The notes under the pieces were generated by a model. That model did not search any database, was not told the origin of the DNA, and was given only the letters and a program-made list of their open reading frames with translations. Shown here piece after piece: positions 48,785 to 62,404 of a DNA stretch of 64,000 nucleotides. Both the position numbers and the translations under genes were made by a program. The first letter of the stretch is position 1. The number at the start of each line of letters is the position of its first letter. This DNA comes from Atrichornis clamosus (lineage: Eukaryota > Chordata > Aves > Passeriformes > Menuridae), in the NCBI GenBank assembly GCA_013400975.1, contig WBMZ01000342.1, positions 248,001 to 312,000 of the forward strand. Direction: 5' to 3'.

Positions 48785-50944
48785 ATGTAATGGTACCTGT
48801 CACTTTCCATTTTTACCTGGGGGATGTTATGCAGTAGTCATGCAGAGCTGCTCTTGGAGACTTTATTATGTTGTACAAGTAGCCTCAGAACAAGAATCCC
48901 CTGTGAGACTTTTATAGAATGAAACATAATGGTGCTTTCCAGAGGGCTCTGTGCTGTTTTGCTGTAGTAATCAGTTCCTGTAATTTCTGAGAATTCAGGC
49001 CCATGTTTAACAGTTAGCACAGTTTATGAAAAATTGAAGTATCCAGCATGGTTCATCATAACTACTTTCAGGAACAAGTTTTGCTGGTGGATTCTTTGTT
49101 AGGACAGCCTAAGTGGCAACACAAGCACCTCGTACATAGGTGGGAAGGAAGAAGGAGCCCTTCCTTGAACTTTTGGATCTCCATGAAACTTGCACTGTAT
49201 ATCTGGGCTAGATGCCTCTCAGTGTGCTGGCACCCACGTGTGGGACAAGGAGACAAAAAGCACCATGTTTGCATGGGAACTGGAAACATCATGGGATTTA
49301 TTCCTTTAAGTGGGTGTCTTTTTCTGTAAACTCAGCTTATAGAGGTTTGGGTTTGTTTTGTTTTTACTGCCACAAGGAGTTTTAAATAACAAAAGCATAG
49401 AGGTAGCAAATTTTCAAGGAAGAGAAATAGCTTTGAGAGTAAAATGAGAGACATTTCTGAACTATGAAATGTTTTCCAAATATGCTCCCTGCAGAAGTCA
49501 AGTGCAGTGGAATAGAAAATGCATCATATTTGAAATAAGAGCTATCTTATCCCCACAGTGGAAGAGATTTCAATAATCTTTTAAGCCTGGAAGAATTCAA
49601 TTAGTTTCAGAAATCTCTCATCACTGCCGGATGGACTTTTGTCATACAGGAAAATCATGAGGGGTTTGGCAGCTGAAGGAAAAGGATACCTTCTGTTTCT
49701 GTCAGCCTGCATGCAATGATTCATCTTGTCTGAGGGAAAGGAAAACCAAAGCAGTAGGGTTCTAGTCAGAAATTAGTCACTGTGAGACAGTGTTTGATCG
49801 GTGGCCCAGGGTTGGGATTTTTTTTGTTTTGTTTTCTTACACGAAGTCATGTGACTTACTCTCCATTCTCATCATTCCTACCAGGGGGTGTTTCTAGCAG
49901 GACACTTGGCCTGCTATTGAGTTGATTTGTTTTAAGCCTTTACCTTGTAGATGAGGGAGTTTCATTGTGGATTTGAAACTCCTGATTAGCATAAAAACTA
50001 CTGTTCCTTCAGCTGATAGCATTGAAGAAGAGGTAGCGACGTTCCCATCAAATACATTAGAGATGAGAATCAACTGCAGGTTCCTCTCGTGGTCTGGTCC
50101 TTTTCCAAACTTACGTGATGAGTATAAATTAAGTATAAGATTGTGATGTGCCAGTTGGAGAGAGGTGGGGAGAAATGAATTTATTATTGCATAATAGTCA
50201 TTATAGCTGGAATTTTTTTTTAAGATCGATTTGTGGTAAAATACAGGATTGTGAGTTTGGAATATTAACATTCAAGTAGCAACTAAAGGAAAAATCCTAT
50301 CTGGCAGAGAGGCACAGGGCAGCAATGACTCACACTGTTGCAGCCAAATTGGGCAATGTCCCTAGGTATACAGTCATGCGGTGATCAAGTCCCCTTGAAA
50401 GTGGTATACTTTCATACATTTGTTTTCTTGGCAGCCTTTTGTATTCTTATGTATTCTGTTGACAGTGTCACAGAGATCTAGACATGTTTATTCCTGCTAT
50501 TTCCAAGATCCCTGTTCACACAGAGGCTGTGGAGAAAGAGCAGGCAAGGTCCTCTCATGCCACTTTGGAAGAGCACAGGGAGATGCTCATATTGAGTTGT
50601 GGGTTTATTGCAGTAGATTTCCTGAGTCCTCTTCATCTCACTTGACTGAAATATTTTCTAAATAACACTTTTTGCTGTGGCATACTTTTGAGACATGAAT
50701 ATTCACATTTGAGAGCATTTTATTAGAGCTCTGCTGTTCACAGAGATGTGTTTCTTATTTCTCATTCATCTGATGCCACAAGAAGATGGACATTTCAAAT
50801 GATCTGGCAACATTTTTTGCACACCAAGGTGGGTTTTCTAGGTGTGTGGACACTTGCTGTGTGCTTACTCTGGTATCCTTCTGTGGAAGAGAGTTTCTCG
50901 ACATATTACTCCCTCTAAACAATGCACTTATTGATGTGCCTTCA
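48785..50944. other. Non-coding stretch, nothing recognised
   Basis: The 125-codon minus-strand frame at 49894-50271 has a possible acceptor and donor around its middle part but no recognisable protein motif. No repeat family is seen. Confidence 0.4.
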
Positions 50945-51312
50945 TCAAATCATTAAGGTTGGAAAATACTTCCAAAATCATCAAGTCCGACTTTCAACCT
51001 AATGCCACCATGCCACTAAACCATACTGAGAAGAGCCACATCTGCTCATTTTTTGAACACTTTTGGGGATGGTGACTCCACCACTTCCCTAGGAAGCCTG
51101 TTCCAATGCTTAACCACTCTTTCAGTGAAGGAATTTTTTCTGATATCCAACCTGAACCTCACCTGACCATTTCCTCTCATCCTGTCACTTGTTACCTGGG
51201 AGAAGAGACTGACACTCACCTTGCTACCACCTCCTTTCAGGCAGTTCTAGAGTGTGATAAGGTCTGGCCTGAGCCTCCTTTTCTCCAGGCTAAACACTCA
51301 GTGGAGAGAACA
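50945..51312 (-). mobile_element. CR1 LINE: reverse-transcriptase C-terminus and 3' UTR, antisense
   Basis: Read on the minus strand, the right end encodes the CR1 blocks FSLEKRRLRP-like, then SDRMRGNGQ, an IRKNSF-type block, [22 protein letters not shown] and a degraded tail. The left end carries the 3' UTR remnant (TTGGAAAATACTTCCAAAAT, ATCATCAAGTCCGA, ACCTAATGCCACCATGCCAC in plus-strand order). The extreme terminal octamers are lost or reduced to AAATCATT. It is 5'-truncated near 51312 and the frame is decayed. Confidence 0.9.
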
Positions 51313-53186
51313 GTAACTGACCTCTAGTTGGACTGTAACCCTACAGAGAGGTCAGTGGTGCTTTCCCCTTGAAAAGGCTTTTTTCCTGACCCAAACCACA
51401 TACTGTCATGGTGCGTAGATAAGGAAAGAAGGATCTTCATCTTTTGTGGGATATGAGAAATAGGAATAAAACCAAAGTGAAATTTCAAGAATCATACCAC
51501 CCAAAAGCAATGCAGAGCAAGATAACCAAGATAGCTACATCCACAGAAATTTCAAAATATTTTATGGACAAAATTCAGTTCTTTAAAAATCCTGTGAACC
51601 ACAGTGGCTCTCTGCAGTAACATCCTGAATGGTGTTTCCCCTTTGGTTGGGTTTAGAAATACAAATGTCAAACCTGGTTTTCTTTATTTGTGTAGCAATG
51701 GAAGAAAGTTCACTCAGGAGACAGAAGAAAGAATGAGTCTGAGACAGACAAGGGTTATAATGGAAATTAATTGTGTACCATGTTAAATAATATTACCTTA
51801 ATCCTGCAGCTTTGGGCAGTGGAGCTGAATTTCTATTTTATGGCATGTTTTACAAACTAAAATATTTTAGGGCTTGGAAACTGCCTGGCTTTAGTAGTTC
51901 AGCTCAGGAATTATGCTTCCCTGCTATCAAACACAGCAGTCTGTACTCTACATTATTAGCCATGGCATGGTGTATGCAGACAGTTCTTGTTTGCTACCTC
52001 TGCTGAACCTTTCACATCAGCTCATTTATCTTTCAGGTGTTATAATAATTGACCCTCAATCAGTATTCCATTATCCTAAACAGGCAATTATCCACATTGT
52101 CACTTTTGCATTTGCTCTTTTGACCCAGAGGTCAGGGAGGCCTAGTGTAACTGAATCCAACAAAATTATTCCCTTACCTGTCATATAAATAGTCATCCTA
52201 GCGAAATGAGACCCATGGGGGCTTTTGCTGAGGTGTTGAGAAGGCCAGTCTAACTCGTTCCTTTATTCTGCTCTTTAAGGAATGCAGTACTGTTTTGGCA
52301 GTCTATCAAAATAAAACAAAGTTCCATTTTTTAGCTTTCTTTTTTTTTCCCCCCCTTTTTTTAAGTGAGCACCCCTGCACTTACAAATGCTTCTTTGTGG
52401 CCTACTTTATTGAAATTTCCATTCAACTCTTCCATCTGTTAGCTGTGTTTACCACTATTCCTGGGGAAAGAATTCTGCATTTCACCTTCATTTGGGGGTG
52501 TAAGGTCATAAAACTGTCTGGATTATTTCAGCTATATTTATACCTAAGTTAATATTCCTTCTTTAACAGGTTTAAAGCTTTTAATTCCCCAGTTCATTAT
52601 TCACAGCGAGTGAACTGAAGTGAACGAAGTTTTTGTATTATAAAGAGGAAAGCTTTTGGTATTCAAAAAGTGTTCTGTAAATGTGGATTGTAACCCTCTT
52701 CACCCCAGCTTCCCAGTTCCGATTAGGTTCATGTTTCATGCCCTCCCTCCACTGCTTACAGCCAAGAAATGCCATGTTTTATTTAACTAGCTCCTGTGAA
52801 TAGTTTGTGTGGATACGCATTGGGGTTATATTTATAAATGTGGTTGTTCTGCATGTCTTGCAGAAGCTGACAGAGTGGCAGGGTCCACTGACACCAAGTG
52901 CACCCCCACAAGCACAGATTGTAGAGCCCTCTGATTTGCACGGCCTGGAAGTATACGTGTGAGCCCATTGTGGAGCCTTTGGTATACAGCTGTATCCCAG
53001 GAAGAGGGGATTATTCCTGTTGCATTGGAGGGAAACTACATCTGAGAGTGCTGCAGTGAGTTTTCTGAGGTTGCAGGTGGCAAAGGAGGGAAGCAAACCT
53101 TGCTTTTCCTGGCAGTATCCAAACTGCAGCAGCACGTGGTGCAATGCATGAGCCAAATGGGCCATGGCTTCCTCTTATCTGCTGTG
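51313..53186. other. Non-coding stretch, nothing recognised
   Basis: A T/C-rich tract lies at 52328-52364. The 129-codon minus-strand frame at 52779-53165 has no recognisable motif. Confidence 0.5.
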
Positions 53187-53210
53187 TTTAGAACATGTCC
53201 ATGTTCTAAA
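53187..53210. promoter_or_regulatory. 24-bp palindrome with p53-type half-sites
   Basis: TTTAGAACATG, two bases TC, CATGTTCTAAA: an 11-base perfect inverted repeat. It contains GAACATGTCC (plus) and GAACATGGAC (minus), where the plus decamer fits RRRCWWGYYY exactly. The flanks also spell AGAACA and TGTTCT, the steroid-receptor half-sites, but their spacing is six and not the usual three. Function is unproven. Confidence 0.35.
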
Positions 53211-54449
53211 ATCCAAGGTGTTCGAAGTAGAGAGGATCAGGGGTGGCAAGAGCCTTACTCTGATATAGAACTCACATGTGTTTACATCTAGCTGCTGGGT
53301 CCCAACCTAGCTCCTGTCCCCTCTGTTCTATTTTGCTACAAGGAGATAGTCAGCACCTTGAAACACTGTCCTGGTGCCTCTCCAGCAAGAATCTGGGAGT
53401 TGAAGTGAGAACACAAATGCAATTTATTTTTCTTAGCTGAAATGTTCGTATTTCCCTAGTGGCAACACGACTCGATAGTTGAAATAATGTTATTGAGAGA
53501 AAAGAGCAGAGTCCCAGTGTGAATACTCTGCACACAGGCCCTTAAACTTAAGCCAGCAAATGGACAATATGTAACTTAGTCTTTCCTTTCTAAGAAAAAA
53601 AAACAAAACACCAACCCACAAGAAACCTCAAGTTACTTTGGGCCTTTCTCTCCCTACTTATTCATGAAAACAATTGTTCTTGCATCTATTGTTGTATTGC
53701 TTTATAGCAACACACATTTCCCACTCAAGAAGTTGTGCTTGTACTTTCTTTGTCACCTTTTAACATCTTTTCATGATACCTTCATTGGAGTCAGTGTTTT
53801 GTTTTCCATTAGGTGCAAAAGTTTGTTCCATGAATAAGAGGACAAGATTGGCCTGCCCTCTACAGTATGTGCAGACCAAAAGAGGGTGTAAGTGGCTGAG
53901 AAGTTATACATTGTGGGAAAAATAATGGTGTTTCTATTGTTAAAAAATAAAAAAGGAAAAAAGAAAATATTTCTTAGGTCCCAAGACAACTGTGAAAGTC
54001 TGTGTCATACCTGCTACAGAACAAACTCCATATTTGCCCTAAGGGACAGCTATCTTAAATTTTACCCACACTTTAATTTTCAGGCAATTGGCAGCAGCTT
54101 AAAACCATAAAAAATATTTTGGCCAACCAAGAAAACTTACTCAAAAAAAAGCCAACTTGACAAAATGAGTTATGACCAGGAGAGTATTTCAGAGGCAAAA
54201 CTGTTTCAAGGTGAAAAGCAAACCAAATTATTAGAAGGCTTAGCTAAAAATCCCTAAGCAATTAAGAAACTTGTCTCAAAATAGGTAATTTCTCGATTTT
54301 CTTCTTGTGATGGTTTCAGCTAGTTGGTTGCTGACTGAGCTTAAACCACAATACTTCTAAAGTAGGCAATGTCAGAATGACTTTGCTGGCTTTTGGGAAA
54401 GAGCAAACTGGAGTTTATTGTGGCCCTTGTTGACAACTGTAGTGCAGCT
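53211..54449. other. Non-coding stretch with A-rich tracts
   Basis: An A/C-rich tract lies at 53595-53630 and A-runs at 53941-53968. No exon or repeat family is supported. Confidence 0.5.
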
Positions 54450-54830
54450 TGTGACGTCCTAAGCAAGAAAGCCACTGTGAGGCAGAAAAATCGGCCCCTA
54501 CTTTTTCTCCCCGTCTGCTCTCACCGGCAGCAGTAAGCTGAGGGGAAATCGAGCTGGCCCTTGAGTGGCAGGTTTTACACTAGAAATTGTATTTGCCTGA
54601 TGCAGGAGGTATTTTAATGATCAGTGAGACCCTTGCAATGACAGCTGGTGGCCAGGTCTCTGTCATTTCTGGATACGTTGACGTCGGAAGGCAGCAGGCA
54701 AACCCTGAAGTTTCTGCTCAGAGTCTCACAGGACGTAAGGCTCCTACTCATCAACGAGTTTAGCCCCATTCCTAGCATTCTTCATATTAAGGGATATTAG
54801 CCTTTACTCTGGCTTTCCTGTTTTTTAAAC
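54450..54830. promoter_or_regulatory. CpG-enriched patch with two CRE-like sites
   Basis: Eleven CpGs occur in about 380 bases. TGACGTCC lies at 54452-54459 and TGACGTCG at 54679-54686, each a 7-of-8 match to the cAMP response element. GTCGGAAGG follows the second, an ETS-like core. No TATA box is close by on either strand in a convincing position. It may be an enhancer or a TATA-less promoter. Confidence 0.3.
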
Positions 54831-57800
54831 GTTGGGACACTAAAATCTTCCAGAAGTGTTCTCAACACCCAATTAAAGGTTCAGTTGTTTATTAGCTATC
54901 TCCTTCTGGCTGAGAAGATGAGGTCTTAGCACCAACCTGCAACTGTTCTGAATGACACCACTCAACCTGTGCAGCAGACAATCCTGGGCTAGATCTTCAA
55001 TAACTCACACAGGAGCTTGTTTTTAGAAAAAAAGAAATTAAGCTAATTTTGTGTATACACCAGTGAACATTAGTGTAATTTTTCCTTTCATTCTAAAGCA
55101 GATTCTTGTAGGGTTAGTACAGACTTTTGTGTGACTATGTTGCTTTGGGAGCAGACTGGTTTACAAGCCCTGAAGTTTCACTCTGGACTCAGCCCTGATC
55201 CGTTGACTGACTTTGAGGAGTCCTCTCCTTTCTCTTTCTCTCATTTTCAATAAAATAATAACAAATATTGTTTTTCCTTGACCCATTTCAAGATATCCTG
55301 GGGAAAAAATTGCAGAAATTGAGGGCATTTTTACATTGTTTATTACAGCTAGACATGTATATGAACTTGAATTTAGAGAGGTGATGATACCAGAAATCTT
55401 GACTGGGAGAACTGAGATTGTCTCCACTGTTTTGATACCAAATTTGACAAGTGCATAAAAATAGCAATAGTTTTCCACAATACTTATGTCACTCTAACTT
55501 AAATACTTTGCCTATCATAATGTCTTTCGCTCTGGACTTCAAAAAAATTACACATATGCTACCAAGATGTGGTGTCTTCTTACAGAGGAATACGCTGAGT
55601 TAGTGAAGTTATGTTCTGCATATGCTAGCATAATGGTGGGGGGAAGAGTCAGGCTTAGCTTTTTGAAGTCTTTCCTATTTGCATTTTATATGTGAAAAGC
55701 CATCTTTTTCCACACAGCTGTATAATGGCACAAAACTCCTATTTATTGCACCTGATGCATAGTAGACAAATTTTGCCACTCTGTATATACTCTTATGGGG
55801 GACTCTCGTATGCTCACTGTCCACTTTAATAGCACAGAGGGAGATTTTTGTAGAGGTTCATCTTACAAAATGCAAGACGTGTCAGCAGCTGTGATGTCAT
55901 GGCCTGCATAATTTATGAGACCTTTCTCCCACCCTTCCGCTCTCTTCCTGTGCCTAAGGTTGGTCTTTTTTGTACTTTGCATCATCTTGCTGTGTGTCCT
56001 TTAGGCGTATGGAAGAACAGCAGTGCAGTGTGTACTGGAGCAAAGAGGTAGGGCAAGGAATGCAGGTCCCACTCAGTAACACGCAGGTAGCAATGGCAGA
56101 AGTTGATCGAGATAAAGCCATGTGTCCCTTTGTTATAAAGGCAGAGTAGCATGCACATAATCAAATTTAAAATTAGAAATCCTCAACCCCAACACAATAC
56201 ACCAAAACACTGTGCGGCAACACACATACACAGAGCTCTTCCCTTGGAGAGAGGATGAGAGAGGGAATGGAGAAACCACAAATGAGGCAGGTTAGTCATG
56301 TTGCTTTATGAACTACTGGAAGCTTTTCAGATACTGTGGTGATGAGGGAAATGTACATAGAACAGTATAATGTTCCTCATCTGATATTATCTAGGAGTTC
56401 AAAAGAAGCAGCAGCAGCAACACAATAAAGCAGCTCTCTGGTATGTTATTAAAAGCTATCTTGAGCTTTCCTGCTTGACAGATATTTCTTGTTTTAAGTT
56501 ACACTTCTACTTCCAATATTTAGACCCAAGACAACAAAGTAATAATTGAGCTACTGACTAGCTAACACAATGCATTTATGCAAACCAGTTATTTTACAGT
56601 AGAAACAGCTTGCTAATGTTATACCTCTGGCAATTAAAGTCCTCAAAAATTACAGTATTCTGTATTTGTGTGATCTCTATTTTTTAAATTGTTTCTTGTA
56701 ATTTCCCACCAGTTTGTTCAATGAATAGTCACTTCATCTTGCAAGGGCACAACAGGAATGAAAATCTGCATCGTTACTTTTAGATGCTAAGAAAGGCAAT
56801 TATAATATTTACTCTTGTTCCTCTCAGTGTAGAGTTTTTCTGTGTTTTGCATCATACTGGCTGAACTAATGGAAATAACCCTTGTCATCTCAGAAGTAGT
56901 TTTTCTAGTTTGCTGGTTTGTACCATCTTTTGTTGGTTAGATTGCCCGTAAGCGTGACTCAGCAACATCAGCCCTCTGAAATATGGATAAAGCCTCATTT
57001 GTGTCTACATTTAGTATCTCTCTGCAGGATGCCTTGTTATGTAAAGAGAATTATGAAATTCTAGTCAAAATTCTTCTTGTGAGGACAAAAGTTCATGCTT
57101 GCTTGTAGCTGGGTGTCAATATTGGAGACGTGGTCTTCTTGAAGAGCACACAAATTGGCACTGGAAGATCATGGCATGAAATCCTTTCTTCTGTAAAACC
57201 CCCTGAAATTTTGGAAAAGTTTTGATACCCAGGCTTTGCTATTGCAACGGCTTAGTGTTTTACATTGATACATGTAATTAAAGATCTGTATGAATCACAT
57301 TTCCTGTTATGAAAAAACTTGGAAACTAGATGAGGTGTGAGCTGAATTTTAAGGCATGGCTGTAGTATTACACAAAGCTATCAATAGAGAGTGAAATACA
57401 TGTGATGCAGTCAGAACTGTGAGGGGTATGGGGATAAGTGTGGCTGCAGGAGTGAATGGCACAGCAGGGAACTACACGCAGTGGGTCCTGCATACTCTGA
57501 TGCCTGAGGTATCCAACTCAGAGTTAGCTCATATACTTCAGAGTCCCTTGATGCCTTGTGACTAAAACCAGTAGGGATTCTTTAAAAATGTACTCTCTTA
57601 TTTTGAAGAGTGTATTAGAGAACTTTTGTGAGATCATCAGCTATTTTATGGAGCTAAGTGTGAGAGTAACTCAAAAGGCAAGAATATCTGTTTCTACGAG
57701 CTGTTTTTATTAGTGATTCATCTCTGACTTTCCACTCACACTCTCCATGCTAGCTTGCCATTTATTTAACCCAGGTGCAACTTGACCAGGATCTGATACC

Positions 57801-58560
57801 TCTTTATTCATTAAAAGTATGATGGGGGATCTCTGATGGCTTCCCATAGTCAGGCACTGAGATTTCGGTCTCTTCCAGAACCATGCTGCTCTGATGACAC
57901 ACAGCTTCAAGGCTGAGGCTCTGTAGGAGCCCACACTTACATAGTGGAATAGCAGAAATCTGGCAGAGGTTCCTAGGCCAAATAAATTGTTTCTGTTATC
58001 ACTAAGCTCTTTCTTTGTATTTTCCTGTCTTTCCTGCACCTTGGATTTAGCAGTTACCTGTGTGAATTGTATTATAATTGTTACATGATGTTAGCTTATT
58101 TTTTTTTTACTGTAACCCACCTCTGGCTGCTTTTACTGGAGAAAAAGCATTGTGTGTGCTCTTTTTACCCCTCCATTCTCCTGCTCAGAAATATATCCCA
58201 ATTTAAACATTAGCAAAATCAAACATTAACATGGGAGTTAATGTTTTAAAATAATGATCTCCTGCCGGAAGCCTGTTGGTCCTGACATGCTGCCAACTAC
58301 AAAATCTAAATGAAGTTAGAAACCAGAAGAAAATAAACTTACTCTATTTCCATTCTCTACTAACAACTTTTACACTATCTGAAAACTTGATCACTGTGTT
58401 TTAGGATACTGAGTTCTTTCAGTAATGAATTGCAGGTGCCGCATTTCTGCTAAACAATATTTAGGCTACTTAGTTTTATTGTTTGGTTTTAATTTCTTGA
58501 GTGAGTGATTTCACCAGGTCATCAAAGTTTCTAATTCCCATTCTTGCAAACAACAGTGAA
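54831..58560. other. Non-coding stretch, nothing recognised
   Basis: AT-rich single-copy-like DNA. The frames at 55161-55478, 55982-56164 and 57710-58039 (all minus) carry no known motif. No repeat family is seen. Confidence 0.5.
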
Positions 58561-58599
58561 AGAAATTGAGACCACTGAATATGAACTTTGGAAAGATGG

Positions 58600-58700
58600 T
58601 AGGTATTACAAATATGTGTAAAAGAAAAGTTAGCAGCAAACTATTTAAAATACATGCACGTGTCCACGAAGACATTGTCCAGAAATGTCATGACAAGTAA
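58600..58700 (+). repeat. Diverged direct repeat, copy A
   Basis: The core reads AAAAGTTAGCAGCAAAC, TTTAAAATACATGCACG, TGTCCACGAAGACATTGTCC and GAAATGTCA. It aligns base for base with copy B, exactly 720 bases downstream. Only point differences separate them over about 70 bases, with weaker similarity outside. No known family is recognised. Confidence 0.8.
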
Positions 58701-59319
58701 TTGCAGTGATAACTTTTAAGGAATGGAAGAGACACTCTTTATTTCCATAATAGCATTGTAGATGATTGTAGATGCTGTTGTCACCATATATAATATAATA
58801 TCCCAAAGTGAATTAGAGGGCTTGTGGTAAAACAAACCTGGGAATTAGCAGCAGATAATTCCACGGCATGAAATATCCCAGAGTCTGACCACCACATAGG
58901 CATGAATGATGACCCTGAGCATGATTTTTAAAACTGAGTGGGTGATGTTTGGCCTTTGGAGCAGAGCTTAGACATCCTATAGCACGTAGTGGTATATATA
59001 GCACAGCAGTGGGTTGTTTTATTCTGGAGAACACTTTACAATGACGTAAGAGGCAATAAGCAGGATTATGAATGCAACGGGGAGACATTCCTGTGAATTT
59101 TAATTTTGGGTTTACTTGGCCTTTGGCACATTATTTCATTTCCCATAGACAATTTAAACTCCCTATAAAGACTACCATGGGACCTGGATGCATTCACTAA
59201 TGTAGGGTGCGGCAATTTCCTGTCTGTCTGATTCCAAATTATGATTAGTATCTAGTTCTCTTATGGAGATTACTTCACTGATCATTATTTAGAAAGTATT
59301 TTTAAAATAAATTTTTTAA
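58701..59319. other. Unique spacer between the two repeat copies
   Basis: No repeat or exon is recognised. The minus-strand frame at 58813-59088 has no known motif. Confidence 0.5.
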
Positions 59320-59420
59320 GAGACTTAATGCAGTATGTACTTAGAAAAGTTACCACCAAACCTTTTAAAATCTATTCATGTGTCCATGAAGACATTGTCC
59401 TGAAATGCCACAAATGATTG
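59320..59420 (+). repeat. Diverged direct repeat, copy B
   Basis: The core reads AAAAGTTACCACCAAAC, TTTAAAATCTATTCATG, TGTCCATGAAGACATTGTCC and GAAATGCCA. See copy A. The GTCCAxGAAGACATTGTCC segment is the most conserved part. Confidence 0.8.
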
Positions 59421-62404
59421 CATAAGAAACATATGATTATTTCATCTATAACAGCATTTCTGTATCTTCTCCTAGGACTAATTCATAAGGAAAAGAGTTT
59501 GCTTTTTGTAGTTTGAATTGCTATTTATGAGGCTTGATACAAGTGTGAGATTTTTTACAACGGAGTTAGATAATATTAAATAAATTAAAAGCATTTACTT
59601 TCTTCTTTATGGATGATGACATATGTCTTAAATAGCTAATGCATCCAGAACATGAAAAATATAAAGTATTATTTCATATTCAAATGGTAATCTGAATAGT
59701 CTCTCAGTTTTCATTCAGTACTTCCTCTTTCAAAACACTGTACTTCACAGGCCTCAGTTCAGGGAAGAACTTCAGTCTGGACATAAATCTAATTAAAGTC
59801 AACAGATTTAATCCCCTTCAAGCAACAAGCATGTATTCAAGTCTTGCTTAATTGTGGTGGAGTAAAGGTATGTTTGAAATTAAGCACAAGCACAGCTATT
59901 TTGATGAACTGGAGATTATTCTTGGAGCATCAAACCTACCATGGAAAATTCATAAAGTAAGGATTGCCTCCTAATTACTATGCTCATTTTAGCAAGTGCT
60001 GTAATCATAGGAACAAATTTACATAGTATTTACCAAGAGACAAGAACTTCTGTATGCTTCTAATGGCATGGAGCTGTAAACTGAACACACACAGACAACA
60101 TCTAAAGAAAAATGCTTATTAAAAAAATCCTACTTGTGAAATTATTATGGAAAGATGATGGCTTAATGCTTTTTATATGACATTAATATAGTTTACTGTT
60201 CTAAATAGCTTTAAATACTTTCTCTTCACATTGTTGATGTATGGAAAAATGCTATAGAGTATCTAACTGTAAAAATTTTCAAACCTCCCTTGGGAGATAC
60301 CACAATGAGATATAAAACAAAGGACATGCCAGCTTCCTCTTACCCCAAAGACAGGATACACTCTCCAGTGTTTCTGTAACTGCCTGCCCAATAGCCCACA
60401 GTAATCTGGCTGGGTTAGCAAGTGTTTGTGCTGTGGTGCATCCTTCCTCTTCGTCAGTGGCATTCCCAGGCCTGAGTCATGATTGAAGGTGTGCTTAGAA
60501 AGGAGTATGTTGGGATTGCACAAGGAAATAATGGTTTTCTTTAGAGACCCAGATATATGGACTTTTTTACTTCAATTAAGAGATGAAATATCTCAGCATA
60601 TGTGCAAAGAATTTGTGTTCCAGTTGAGCAGCAATTCCTGCTGGTGAGATCAGGACTGATCCAAGTGCCTCGATGACAGCTTGTATGGGACTTTGACAGA
60701 TATTTGTCCTTTCCTCGTTGTTGCAGAATGTTATAGATTCCCATTGTCCAGTCAAGCCTCTACAGTCAGAGCCACAGGTACAACCTGTAGGGCTGTTGTC
60801 ACTGAGAGCTTTCTGTTGCTCTGGGCTCAGCTGGGGAGGACAGGGGAAATAAGTAACCTCCCCCAACTAAATTCATCAGAGAGCTCTAGGAAATGAAAAA
60901 AAGTTTGAACTGCCAACATTTTCTTGTTTGCGTTTTCTCATCTGCTTGATCAAAATAACCTCTATATGTCAATCCACATAGAACAGGAGGGTAGTGGGTG
61001 CCCCCCTTGGTGTTATATTTAGAACTACACCATCGATGCACAAAGCTGCCTAGAATTAAGGGCAAGCAAGCAAATTCTATCAGCAGACCAGGGCATGCAC
61101 TGCAATGATAAGACAGCAGCTTGTTTCCTGGCTTAACTCTTGCAGGAAGCAACGTGCAATTGTTGTGGCCCTCCAGACCAGCCATGGGCTGCCCTCAGCC
61201 TCTCCTAGGTTAGTCTGCTCTTGGGGACACTGATGCTGAAGTGCCCAGCTGACTGGAAGGGGCAAAGGGTTTCCATGCCAGCATCCCATACACTTGAATT
61301 GGTAGGATAGGAGCAGTTGGTGGGGAAACTCACAGAAAATTTTATACTGCTGGTCAGGTGTGTTGAGCAAGGTGTGTTCAGCCTGTCCATTTGTAATTAT
61401 TATGTGTTGGTTGTTATGAAAAGCCAACAGCATTTAAAAGGGAACAAAAAACCCCCAAAGACTGTGCTCTTGCACAACCTTTCTCCAAAGCTGGCAGGTC
61501 TGAAATGCATTTTTTGAAGATGTAGTTCTGTAAACAAGCCATTTGTTTTATAACATGAGATTGAGTGTCTAGTATCTAATGAGCTGCACCTCTGCTTAAA
61601 GTTTCCTGTACATTCTGATCCTTTGTGATAGCTCGTTTCTGTGTATATTCCCTGGTTACATTCAGGCTTGGCCATTCTTCAGTGATTGAACAGGGTATCT
61701 CTCCCTTTGACAACTCCTATTTCAGCCAGACCTGCAGTAATTTAGTATTTTTGGTACTGCTGCTCCCTTGCCAAATTTCGATGGAAATAAGGCAGTAGGA
61801 GATCAGGAGTTATTGGACACACAACTAAGTGCATGTGAAGTGCTTAAGCCTTGTTTCATGAGTAAACAAGAAGTCTAGTGACGTGTCTGTTTTACACTAA
61901 ATATGTAAGAAGAGAGGAAAAGTTTTTTGTTGTGAACTTGGTTGACTGTACAGTAAGAGGAGTCTGGGGGTAAATGCAATTTGAGGTATTTATCCTTTTG
62001 CTTTCAAAACTGGAGTCCTTAAAAATGATGGCATTGGAAAGCCTTAAATCTGACCTTGATAAAAAAACACATTACTTTTACCAGATACTAAAGAATGGAC
62101 TTTGCATTACAATATACAGTCTTAAGTGCGACTTGTGAACTGGTGGATTTTTAGTGGCTACTATTTTGATTTCCATGTCAGTACTATTGGGATGCTGTTA
62201 CACTTCACACATTAGCCTATGTAAATTTACCAGTTAACAACAGGAGTTTTTCAAAGGAGATATTCAGTTGTTGGGCTCTATATTTTTGTAGATAATATTT
62301 AACAGGTTAAGGCAATAAAATCCTTGACTTTTACATCTGATAGACAGAGGCATCCTTTTGAACCTGATTAATGTATGTCTGTAATATATGGCCACAATAT
62401 TAGC

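Noticed and set aside
49894..50271. Minus-strand 125-codon frame with possible splice signals around its middle
   Set aside because: The peptide resembles nothing I know, the start is not ATG, and acceptor and donor matches are weak. Chance is the simpler explanation.
52779..53165. Minus-strand frame of 128 residues
   Set aside because: No domain or motif, and a second overlapping frame on the same strand is also open, so the region is simply stop-poor.
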